Source: Mesaphorura yosii
Taxonomy: Eukaryota; Arthropoda; Collembola; Poduromorpha; Tullbergiidae
DNA length: 53,281 nt
Reading direction: 5' to 3'
Assembly: GCA_009869945.1 (NCBI GenBank)
Contig: WIXG01000463.1
Location: 1-53,281 of the forward strand
Below are positions 36,196 to 46,600 of this stretch, piece by piece. The translations under genes were made by a program, and so were the position numbers. A model generated the notes under the pieces. The model worked only from the letters and a program-made list of their open reading frames with translations. It was not told the origin of the DNA and searched no databases. The stretch's first letter is position 1; every line of letters starts with the position of its first letter.

Positions 36196-36201
36196 AATAA
36201 A
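36196..36201 (+). terminator. Poly(A) signal of the short secreted gene
   Basis: AATAAA lies 73 bp after the stop codon, giving a compact transcript of about 0.5 kb with the TATA box at 35637. Confidence 0.6.
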
Positions 36202-37356
36202 AAAGTACGATCGCTCCCACGCCAACAGTAAATTATTGTCCGTCAGATGGACCCGTTGCTATTGCCATCCATTGCACCCCCCACCGGACTCTGTCTCTCA
36301 AAGTCTCGCCGTGTTGTGATTTTTTTTAATTGCACTCTCCGTTGCACTCTGTCCTTCAAAATTAAGGGGTTACCATGGCGTGTGGTTTTTTTAAATTGTA
36401 CCATCCGAGAATGGAAATGAATGGGGGAATTGTGGGTTTAGGTGGAGAGGAGCTCTGATTTTTTTTTCTACTCTGCTTTTGTTGTCTCTTGTGTTTTGTC
36501 GGCGAAATTCCTTTGCTGTTTTCTGGGCTACCTGCGCGATCGTTGCAAAAGGTGTGCAGTGGTCCCTTACACAGAAATAAGAATTAAGAGAGGTGCACTA
36601 CCGACGAGAGACACTGCGGCTTACACTCTGTGCTCGTGTACAAACACGATGTGTTTGGAGAATGCCTGGAATTCGGATGCCCGGAGGGCAATCGAGGACC
36701 TTTTCCTCCTTCACTCCGCACACTGCGGACAGGTACACGAAATTCCTTTACGCTCTGTACTCAAACGTTTCTCACGAGCGAGAAAAGGGAAGCCTCTGGA
36801 ATTCCATGCCACACACGCAGCAGTCACTCGCAAACGAACGTTCCACGAGAACAGATCGTTGCCTCAGTTTCCACGCCAAAGCACTTCGTCGCGACCATTT
36901 CCTTTGTCTCCCTCCTCACATTTATCAAACACTGATTTTTGCGATCATTCGCGAGCCGTACGAGATTAGCAGAAGCACACGTGATTCTCGAGCGTGTGTA
37001 CCGTGATTAATCGCGAATCTCTCTCTCTCGAGCAGCAGCCCATTCATTCCCGTGCTGTTGTTTGCTGACGGTTAGCTGGGCAGGTGCCAACGAAGAACAG
37101 AACACATCTGCGAAATATCCCAACCTCCTCCGCATTTTAAAAAAATATTCAAAGAGATGTGACCCTGAAAAGACTTTACTATCAATAGGAGGTTTGTTTA
37201 GACTAGGAGCTGTATTTTTATAGATAAGTTGAGAGTGGAGGACAGTGTTTTTCACAGTGCGTCACCACGAGTCGAAATTCCTCAGAGTTATGAGTTCCAC
37301 CAACCTCCGACCTTAAATCCACCGTCCGTACGTGCTCACTCCTCCGTGGGGGAAGA
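36202..37356. other. Intergenic region before the GPI-anchored gene
   Basis: No gene is supported. The interval holds pyrimidine-rich tracts, including a CT dinucleotide run near 37018-37030, and a GTTACCATGG motif near 36369. It should include the promoter of the gene at 37357. Confidence 0.4.
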
Positions 37357-38718
37357 ATGTGGCTTTCTGTAAGATGGCGGTTGCCATGGAGAATCCCTCA
37401 CTCGTCTCTCTACTCTCTACTCGTACTACTGATTGTTATCATTGGGAGGAACCACGCCCAGCGGCAGCAGGAGTCTGGGGGTCAGCAGTGCAGCGCATCA
37501 GGTGAGTCATTCTTGTTCCACTCCAGTTTCCATGGGAGCTCAGTTTCCATTGTTCTAAATTGAAAATCGCGTGAATGTCTCCCTGCGCAGGCTCGCCATG
37601 CCCCGGCAGCTCCAGTCTCAAGCATATTGTGTACGGGAAGCTATTACAAAGAATTGAGTCAGTCCAACTAGACCTATCAATTATCGAGTCGGAGATGGGC
37701 TGCGATAGCTACAATAAACTACTCAATCAGACGAGGGAGGTCATTTCCACACTCCGATCAGTCGACTTTGATAGTTTACTAGGCGACTGCCTTGTGAGTG
37801 GGGCAGGGATGGAGAGGCAGTGCTGCAGTACAGGGGTGAGTACACATTTTCTTCTTTCATTCTCTCTGCTGAGAGAAATGACGTGAATCTTCCCCCAGTC
37901 ACATTGGCTCCCCCTGAAATTGCCCTTGAGAATTGTTGCTGATAGTCTCTTTTTACAATTGCAGGCCCCCTGCGATTGCTCTACCCTACTAAAATCCTGC
38001 CTCGGCCCGGGGCCTGTACGCTTCTACACTGCTGGGTGGAGGGAGTTACTAGACAATATTCGGACTAGCGTTAGGATTCTACTGAGTCAGGTGAATGTCG
38101 TGTTGAGTGTGGGAGCATTGCCTGGAGAACAAGTAAACTGACCCTCTCATTCATTCACAGCACCCCTGCACCCTGCCAACCTCTACATTATTACTGTCCA
38201 AGTTACATTCGGGGAGGGAGCTCGGGCATTTCATGCAGTGTCAGCAGCAGTCCAAATCGTGTTCTCCCCTTAATCAAGTTCAGGTCGTGGCGAGACAGCC
38301 CCCACCTCTAATCTATAATAGACTGCTCCAGTTAAGTGCAGGGTTGAGGGAGCACTGGCCCACTACAACTGTGAATGGGGGGCAGCAATCCCTGCCCATC
38401 AAAGATACCCGACGACAAGATGACGACTTTGAGGGCTCAGGGCATCACCATGACGACAGTGGAGGACAGAACGACCAGAACTACTCTGGCGATGGTCTCC
38501 ACGACTTGATAACGGATGATGAAGATTTACTGCAGCAATCAGAGTTTGGTTCAGGGGATTACAGTACCAGTACGGAGAGGACTACGACTACCTCCCGACC
38601 TCCAACAGGGAGGAAAGACCCCGTCCAGACAGCCACCGCCACCGCGAATAGAGTGATAAAGGCTGACTTGACTGTACTAATTACATTAATAGTACTTAGA
38701 CTAATGGGAAATCTGTGA
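37357..38718 (+). CDS. GPI-anchored Ser-Gly-rich protein, divergent glypican-like
   Basis: Four exons (37357-37501, 37591-37835, 37965-38090, 38161-38718) keep phase and give 357 residues. A hydrophobic signal (SLYSLLVLLIVIIG) starts the protein. The middle is helical with paired cysteines (CPGSSS, MGCDSY, RQCC, CDCSTLLKSCLGPG, HPCTL, QCQQQSKSC). The stretch CSTLLKSCL followed by WRELLDNI resembles the glypican CxxVLxGCL...W..LLD segment. The last 110 residues are acidic with Ser-Gly sites (EGSGHHHDDSGG, NYSGDGL, EFGSGDYS) that could carry glycosaminoglycan chains, and the C-terminus is a hydrophobic GPI signal (DLTVLITLIVLRLMG). At 357 residues it is much shorter than glypicans (about 550), and the N-terminal lobe is missing or diverged. 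Function is inferred only. Confidence 0.6.
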
Positions 38719-38809
38719 TCCGCCACTCCTCGCTTACGAAGTTAAAAAGAAAAAGTATTAACCGCTTATGATTGTTGTACGTACTTAGAATTATTGATTG
38801 TGCCAAAGT

Positions 38810-38815
38810 AATAAA
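38810..38815 (+). terminator. Poly(A) signal of the GPI-anchored gene
   Basis: AATAAA lies 92 bp after the stop codon and just before a long poly-C run (38844-38860). Confidence 0.55.
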
Positions 38816-39341
38816 AGAGAATCGCCAGACATTTGCCCTTGTTCCCCCCCCCCCCCCCCACACACCTTTCCGCCCCGCGCCGTGTCCATCGCCCCCTGGG
38901 CCGTGTCTTCATGGTGACGTGCGACGGGCATGCATGGGGCCGCCGGTGAGACAACAAATCACCGAGATTCCTTCGTTAACTCGCTACTCTGCTCGCGAGG
39001 TGGCGGTCCCATTCGCAGTATAGTAGAGCTGCTCCACTCCCTTCTGCCCCGTTGTTGCTGCGAAAATGAGCAGAGCACGGAGAAATTCCTCCTTCTTCCC
39101 TCGTACAGAGTGTGCGTATCTCGGCTGCTCTTGTGTTTATACCGTGTGGACCATAATAGCAGCACAATCACAGATGTTCACTGTACTGCAGTACAAATAA
39201 ATACGGCTCTCGAGTACGAATGTCCATCAATTAGCGTGCAGTAAATCGGAGCCCATTTTTAACAGAGCCAAGAAGCGAGAGGAATTTTGTACTGTTCCGG
39301 GTCGTCGTCCATGGCAACCGGGGGGAGATAAATATACAATT

Positions 39342-40130
39342 TTAAGGGGGGCTCATGATCAGGGAGATTATTCTCCGGTCTTCATAGGGTGTCCATCGGG
39401 TTTCTATCTGTTGTGGGGGGATTTTGTTTTCGAGTGCGGAGCAATCGACTCCGTGGAGATTTATTTGTGGGACATTTTCGGCGCACAGTTCTTGGAAGGT
39501 AAAACATTCTTTTTTTTTATTCTTTTTTTCAAGTCTCTCTGAATATGCGGTGGTGGACGGAGAACCGGTTTCGAATGTAGCCGGAGGGGTTGGAATACCA
39601 TAAGAATTTCTCGTGTTCTGGATTGTGTACGCTGCACTGTGCACTGGACAATAGGCGTAGAGAAAAGGGTCCACCACCACTACAGTGGAGGGCAACGAAC
39701 TCCAGCAGTAATCAGTTCGAATTCTCGTTAAACGCAAATTTTCCGGGGAGTTATTTATAGAGTGGACCTTTTTTTAAAAAAAGAAGATATTAACAAGATA
39801 GGGAAAAGACTTTTGAGTGAAAAAGGGTTGGAGTGCTGACGAGTTCTTGCCTGTATTTTACATGCCCTTCTCACACAGTTTTCCATAGCGACAGTAGTAG
39901 CAGTGTTTGAGTGAAGGGACCCGAAGTGCAGTGCACTGCTGTCGTTGCCCTGCCATCAAGACGGGCTCACACTTTGCATACGCATTCGGAAGGGTACGGC
40001 AGCCATGGTTCGGACATTCTACACAGCAGCCTGATAACAACAGACGCAGTATACAGTCTGGCATTCTAAAAATAGCCTCCGATACCGAATTATGAAAGAA
40101 GCAAAAGTCGGTGGAGAAGAAGCCTTTCAT
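39342..40130 (-). CDS. Possible Cys-rich two-exon gene (uncertain)
   Basis: Two leftward open stretches could be spliced. The first (40130 to about 39861) is Cys-rich (CCVECPNHGCRTLPNAYAKC, KHCYYCRYGKLCEKGM) and ends in a CAT-GTAAAAT that could be a donor. The second, after an acceptor CACTGTAG near 39685, reads VVVDPFLYAYCPVHSAAYTI and ends ELCAENVPQINLHGVDCSAL and a stop at 39342. Protein-like composition is the only support. There is no clear signal peptide and no recognised family. The interval also lies between two genes where UTR sequence would be expected. Confidence 0.2.
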
Positions 40131-40512
40131 AGTGTACCACCACCACTACTCTATTAAGAGACTTGTATTAGAAGAGCCACACGGAGAGCCATCCAGCCAC
40201 GACTCCGACATTTTCCATCTACTGCTCTATTTTTAACTCCCCTCCCCGAGTGTAATAATAGCGGAGCGCATTCTATTTTCAGAGGAGAGTGAGTTCGGTT
40301 CTGCTTCTTTTACGCGAGAATCGGAGAATTGCTTCTGCTCTACCCGCTTGGCAGCCGTCCAACACTGAAAACACGGAAAGACTTTTTCTCCGCCGTCGCC
40401 ATATTTACTACCACAGACAAACTCAAATCACAATTGTTGAAATCTCCGTCGTTGCCAAGGTGAGTTGCAAATTTTCGCAATTCCTTCGTTAGGTTAGTTA
40501 GCAGGGCGACGA

Positions 40513-40627
40513 TTGACGTCATCCCGCACGTATGCACGACTGCTGTTCTTACCTGTCCTCTTCTCCTTACTGCTGTGGGTCTCCCCTGACAACGGCCTTC
40601 CATTCCGAGCCGGGAGTCTAGAGCCAG
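40513..40627 (+). other. Orphan signal-peptide-like open frame
   Basis: From the ATG at 40513 a frame encodes MTSSRTYARLLFLPVLFSLL and a short polar stretch, reaching a possible donor (CAG/GTAAAA) at 40626. A downstream exon was not found before MEF2, so it may be a 5' exon of MEF2 transcripts or chance. Confidence 0.25.
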
Positions 40628-40848
40628 GTAAAAACAACGGATCGATTCAAGTGACGTCACCGGGATCGCGAATACACTGTTGTATTAGAGAGCTATAGGT
40701 GCTATATGCACACATGCAGGTCAAGGTCCTGTGTCCGCTAGGAGACAGAAACTCGTAAATAGTTATTTTCTTCAACAAATCCTAATCACCCCTCTCTCTC
40801 TCTACGCAGAGTATCAGCATTTAGAAATCCAATCATAAGCCAGTCAAG

Positions 40849-42338
40849 ATGGGCCGCAAGAAGATCAACATCACTCGCATTACTGATGAGAGGAATAGAC
40901 AAGTGACATTTAACAAACGCAAGTTTGGAGTGATGAAGAAGGCTTATGAGCTATCAGTCCTCTGTGACTGCGAGATAGCTCTGATCATCTTCTCATCGAG
41001 CAATAAGCTGTATCAGGTGGGTATTTTAGAATATAGTCGCCGTGGGAACCGGGCCGAGTTTGAGGGAATGGCGTGAGGCTGTTTCCACTTCTCGCAATTG
41101 TTGCCATGGCGGCTTCTCTACTGGAGAATTACTCCAACTTTGAAAAAAAAATTAACAACTCTTCTATAATTCTTGTGTGCAGTACGCCTCCACAGACATG
41201 GACAAAGTCCTCTTAAAATACACGGAGTACAACGAGCCGCACGAATCGCTAACAAATAGAAACATAATAGAAGCCCTATCTAAGAAGGAACATAAACTAT
41301 CTGATGAGTCTCCAACACCCCCGCCAAGCCAGGAGGAGCCGGAGCCGGAGGATTATCATAAATACAGTGGGGGGTTGCAGAAGAGTGGTGGATTAGGGAT
41401 GATTGGAGAGGATGACTTCAGCCAGCTTTTATTGAGACCACGGGGGTGGCCTCCACAACCAGAGATACACGTTAGCAGGGCCAGTTCGGGGGGAGGGAGT
41501 GGTGATGGTGGAGGGCAGGGGGAGGGTGAGTACGGTGTTTGTTTGACTTGTCACGGGGACTTTGGAATAATTTCCTCGACCCTGCAAATTCGGTGATTCC
41601 TTAACGGTTCCTAACCCTTTCCCGGGACTTTGAAACACTTCCGATTTCTTTCAAGTCTCCCTGGTTGCCGTGGAACTAATCTCTGGATTCTCCCACAGGC
41701 GACCCACCAGCCCCACTCCAACAACAACCCCCACCGCACTCAACACTCATCATCCAACCACCAAACTCCACCACTCCAGGCACACTACTCGATATGACTA
41801 CAAATTCAAGCTCGAATGGGTACAATTCGCCAATGAGCCCCCACAGCCCGGTGGCTGTGCAGCAACTTCAGCAGCAGCAGCAGAGGAGGTTGGAGTATTA
41901 CGGAGAGTTTGGGCCGGGGCAGGATTTGGTTGGAAGTTGGATGGCGGCGGCCCAGGCTGCTGCAGGTGGAGGGCATAAGATTAAGGTGGAGCCGGGAGGG
42001 GTGCAGCAAGGAGGGGATGGTGAGTGCTTTTTGACGATTTTACAAAGTTGGGGTTGTCATGACGGTTCTGTTTAATTTTTTTGCTGATATCGTATTTCGT
42101 GCTTGCAGGGCTCCTCCTCATCCCAAACAGCAACACCACATCAGCCGCAGCAGCCTCCTCCAATACAGGACCACCCTCCTCCGATCTCCTGAATCTCTAC
42201 CACTCGCACTCTCCGCAACAGCAGCAACACTCACCCGCAGCAGTTGAGATCATACAACCACCCCAGAAGAGGGCGAGGATGTTGATGCAGCAGCAAGGCG
42301 CTGAACAAGGAGGGAGCTGGGCTGGTGGGGGGACTTGA
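40849..42338 (+). CDS. Mef2: MEF2, MADS-box transcription factor
   Basis: Four exons (40849-41016, 41183-41525, 41699-42019, 42109-42338) give 353 residues. Residues 1-57 are the MADS box ([40 protein letters not shown]), and 58-95 are the MEF2 domain ([20 protein letters not shown]). The exon 1/2 junction after LYQ is at the usual MEF2 position. The C-terminal activation region is Pro/Gln/Ser-rich ([17 protein letters not shown]) with an IKVEP SUMO motif and a closing QKRARM. MEF2 binds A/T-rich sites as a dimer and drives muscle and neuronal genes. Compared with vertebrate MEF2A, Ile replaces Gln at position 7 and Thr replaces Met at position 12 of the MADS box. Confidence 0.97.
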
Positions 42339-43670
42339 TATTAAAGAGAGAGGGGGGATTAAGGTTAAAGAGTCCTGAGTTTGTAGTAATTTTCATAATT
42401 TCCACGGTAATTAAAAAAAAATAATTAAACGCGCGGTTCCGCTCGCGCCACGGAACGTTGTGACATCCGTTACACAATTATTTAGTTTGTATAGTGTTTC
42501 GTGGATTAGTTGTCGCCATAGACACACTCAGCTGTGTGTCATCCATGTTTGCCAACGTATTTAGTTTTTTTTTGTGAATTAGTGTAGGTTTTTTTCTTTG
42601 TGGTAGATTGTAGTAATTTTAAAGAGGGCAGGAAGTGCGTGCTCTGTATTTAAGATCCGCGTGCCACTCGCCGCTGTCGCTGCTGGGTGTTTGACAATTT
42701 CGAGACGCGCCATGGCAGCGCTGGTAGGGAGCGGCAGGAAATTCCGTGTGTGCTATTAAAAAAATCCTTAAATCATAGAGGTGGGGAAATTTTGTGTGCT
42801 GAACTCTAAATTAAGTATAAGAGAGCAGTGTGCTTGAAGACACGTAATTTACAGGAGTGAGGGCCAGTTCTTTTTCGTAAACATTTACGTATTTTCTACA
42901 TTAGCACTACGAGATACATACGCGCGTATATAATAATAAGAGTGAAGCTTATATTCTCTATACATATTCTATATATATATTTGTATACATATTACATATA
43001 GAGTGTGTTGTTTGGGGTGCTCCAGAGTTATGTACAATCTACACAATCAAATTAATATGTGTCTCCGTCGTGTGTGCTACACGTGTAAAATGAAGTGTGC
43101 TGTTATCGAAATAAAAGAGGGAAACGTAAACGAGTCAGAGTTCAATATTTTCCAAAGTCGATAGTGTGCCTCAAAGGTGTTGGGCGACATGGAAAGGTTG
43201 CGGCCGCTGGGAAGTGGTTACTATGGGGAGAGTGATTGCGGAAGGGGACCGGTTCTTCCGGGCGTGCGCGTGCTACACTTCCCATAAGAGAGAGAGGAGA
43301 CGGGAGGAGAACCGAGGAAAGTTACATGGTCCTTGTAAAAGAGAAGCGGCAGCGAGAGTGTAGAGGAATCCCACACACACGCACTGTGTCTCTCTCAGCA
43401 CGGCTGGGATGCTGTGCAGAGCGGAGATGCGAGCAGAAGTTGCTGGAGACGAGCTCTGCTGCTCCTCAACCAGAAGGAGAGACCCACCCAAGTACCACAC
43501 TTGAAAATGTACACAGAGCAGTGCAGTGAACGGATGCACGATCCACAATAAAAGAGGACCACCGTAAAAAAAACACAGAGATTGGGGACTCTGCGATTAT
43601 CGATGATTGCACCAGCGGAGTGTAGCGATTTCCGGTGTGTCGTGATTGATAGTGACTGAGCACTCTGACC
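42339..43670. other. MEF2 3' UTR and FARP 5' region
   Basis: The first 770 bp look like a long AT-rich 3' UTR. The rest is more GC-rich and should contain the FARP promoter and 5' UTR. No coding exon is supported. Confidence 0.5.
43110..43115 (+). terminator. Poly(A) signal of MEF2
   Basis: AATAAA lies 772 bp after the MEF2 stop, following an AT-rich 3' UTR with TATATA tracts at 42920-43000. Confidence 0.5.
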
Positions 43671-46600
43671 ATGGACCCTACACTTATTCGCCAGCGCTCC
43701 TTCGACCTGGAACTACACACCCGTGCCCCTCCTCCCCCTCTCGTATCCCAACTCTCTCTCCAATCAAACTCAGGGAGGACCAAGAAGAAGCAGCTCGCCC
43801 TTAAAATAGTACTATTAGATGATAGTGTTACGATCATACAGGCGCAGGTGAGTCTCGCAAACATTGAAAACTGTCAAACTGAACACTGAATACCCGGCTC
43901 TCTGCAGGCCAAAGCCCCCGCCCGCTTCGTCTTTGAGCAGATCTGCAAACAGTTGAATGTGCTGGAGGCGGACTACTTTGGGCTGGAGTACGTGTACCAG
44001 GTGAGGGGCGTTTCTGTGAGAGACTTATAAAAACTGCTCTCCTTGCAAAGAACTTGTCTAACCTCCCGCAGGACTCCACCTCCTCCTCCCAACAACAGGT
44101 CGTTCACTTCTGGCTCGACCTGGACAAGCCCCTCTCCCACCAGGTTGGGTTATCATTAGCAGACCCAGTGCTCAGATTCTCCGTTAAATTCTACACCCCA
44201 GACCCAAGTCAGCTAGAAGAGGAGTTTACCCGCTACCTGTTTAGCCTGCAGATAAGGAGGGATCTCGCGAGTGGAGCTCTGATTTGCAATGACAACACCG
44301 CATCGCTCATGGCGAGCTATCTGGTGCAGGGTGAGTGGGAATTTATTGGACATATATAGAGCTTAGAAACTAACTTAAATCTCTTATTCTATCAACAGCC
44401 GAGTGCGGCGACTTCTCCGAGGAGGACTACCCCGACTCTAGCTACCTGCAGAATAACCAGTTTGTCCCTAATCAGGACTCCAGTATAGAGTACAGAATTC
44501 GGGAGAACCACAAGAGACATGTTGGACAGAGTCCTGGAGAGGCTGATTTGCATTTACTAGAAACTGCGAGGAGGACAGAGTTTTACGGGGTGCGGATGTG
44601 GGCGGTTAAGGTGAGTAGCCGGCATTTCTACTTTATCAATATTTTGGAGAATTTTTGTATCGGCGGGTTTTGAGCTTTTTTTTTTTAAATTACCACACCG
44701 GTGGCGGGTAAACTTTCACCCACTCTATGAATTTACCACCTTTAATTTTTTCTTGAAATTACCCGCGGAGGGGCAAATTTTTACCCACCAGCGTGGCAAA
44801 TTTTCATCCACTTTACCCCTTTTTTAAAATTACCGCCTGGGGTTTGAATATTTTTTAGAAACCGGGCGGGTTTAATTTTTTCCCCCACCTGCGGGCTTTT
44901 CACCCACTTCCACCAACCCCCTTAATCACCCTTAATTGCCTTCACAGGACGACGACTCCACACAGCTCTCCCTCTCCGTCTGCCACAGCGGGGTGCTCGT
45001 CTTCCAAAACTACACAAAAATCAACACCTTTTCATGGGGGAAGGTTAGGAAGTTGAGTTTCAAGAGGAAGAAGTTCATCCTTAAATTGCACCCGGAGGGA
45101 TTCGTAAGGCGGAGCTCCACTTGTCAAGTCCAAACCCTTGCTAATTCCCCCTCTAATAACCCGCAGGGCTACTACAAAGAACTCGTTCACTTCTCATTCC
45201 CGAACCGCAACGAGTGCAAAGCCTTCTGGAAATCATGCGTCGAGCACCACTCATTTTTTCGGTGTGATCAGGTGGAGCAGTCGAAGGGGCGTGCAAAGTC
45301 ATTGTTATCGGCAAGGGGGAGCAGCTTTAGATACTCTGGACGAACTCAAAAGCAGATGGTCAACTTTGTACGAGAAAACTTTTTGAAAAGAGGAGGGCAG
45401 CAGCAGCAGGTTTTAAGCTTGCAGTCTTCAGCGCAGGCGACGCCGAATAGTTCCGTTTTCCAAAGGTGAGTATATCTCCGTTGTGAACGAATCGAGCGGC
45501 AGAGGACTGCCCGGGGGTGGTCGTTCGAATCCTTCGCTCCGCGGTAGCGGCGGAGAAAACAAACTCCCGCCCGCCCTGTTATTCCATGGGGGAAGGGTCG
45601 AAACCCCCCCCCCTTTAATAAAGCTGGGACGGGCGATGGATGTTCGGCGCTTGCGCCGGTAGTGTCTTACCGCCGAGGCGGGCTCTGGCGCTCGACTCAT
45701 TCACCCCCGTAATCTTCTCTAGGTCCTCCTCCTTCCGCTCTACAACCACCGCCCCCACCACAACAACCCCAACACTCCACCACCAATACTCCATAAGCCC
45801 CCACTTGCATGGGCAGCGCTCTCCAACCTCAGAGGAGGACGACAGCTTTTCCCCAGCAGGGACCTCCGTCAATTCAAGCCCACAGCAGCAGCCTTACCAC
45901 AATATTCCCGTGCAGCCGTTGCCATACCAACAACAACGAGCAGCACCGGAAGAGCAAGGTAACCAGCGGATTAGCTTACTTAGTTCTAGTAAAGAGTTCC
46001 CCGTAACAACCTATAAAACGCGCCCTATCGGCAAGTCACACGAGGCCTTGGGCAAAGTGAAACGCCGCCGCCAGCACCTAGTAACTATGGCAACGAACCT
46101 ATACAGCTCCGATTATGATAACGAGGAAGATGACGTTGAGAACATTGTCCGCATAGTTGGGAACAAGTCTAAGCTACTATACTCAGATGACGAGGAGGAG
46201 GAAGCCATCGTAAAATCCCGCGTCTCAATCCGTAGCAACGGAAGCGCTGGCTATGGAAATCAATTAACTAAACACTCAAGGCAGTACAAATCCTGTGATA
46301 CGAGTCATGGTAGTTATGATTTACTCGAGTCGAGGGAGGTTCCTTACCTATTAAGGAGGAGGATTGAGTTAGAGCATGATCCATTAACTAAAAGTAAATC
46401 TTTCGGAGGGGGAAGTGTTAAGAGGTCGAAAGTTTTTAGGTACGCCAGTTTTAACCAACTCTTAGGGGACAGTTTCAGCTGGAGGGATGACACCTTAGAT
46501 GATGATTTGTACTTTGGTGGTGGGAGTGGCCAGGCTGTAGAGGCTGGGAGGAGTTTAGAAGAAGGGCTCTATTTCAGTAGTAATAAGGATTATTGGCATG

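Noticed and set aside
38844..38860. Long poly-C run
   Set aside because: Simple homopolymer next to a poly(A) signal; likely prone to sequencing error and not a functional element by itself.
45520..45545. tRNA-like B box GTTCGAATCC in repeat copy C
   Set aside because: No A box at the right spacing and no cloverleaf; copies A and B have a weaker version, so a tRNA gene or a proven SINE is not called.
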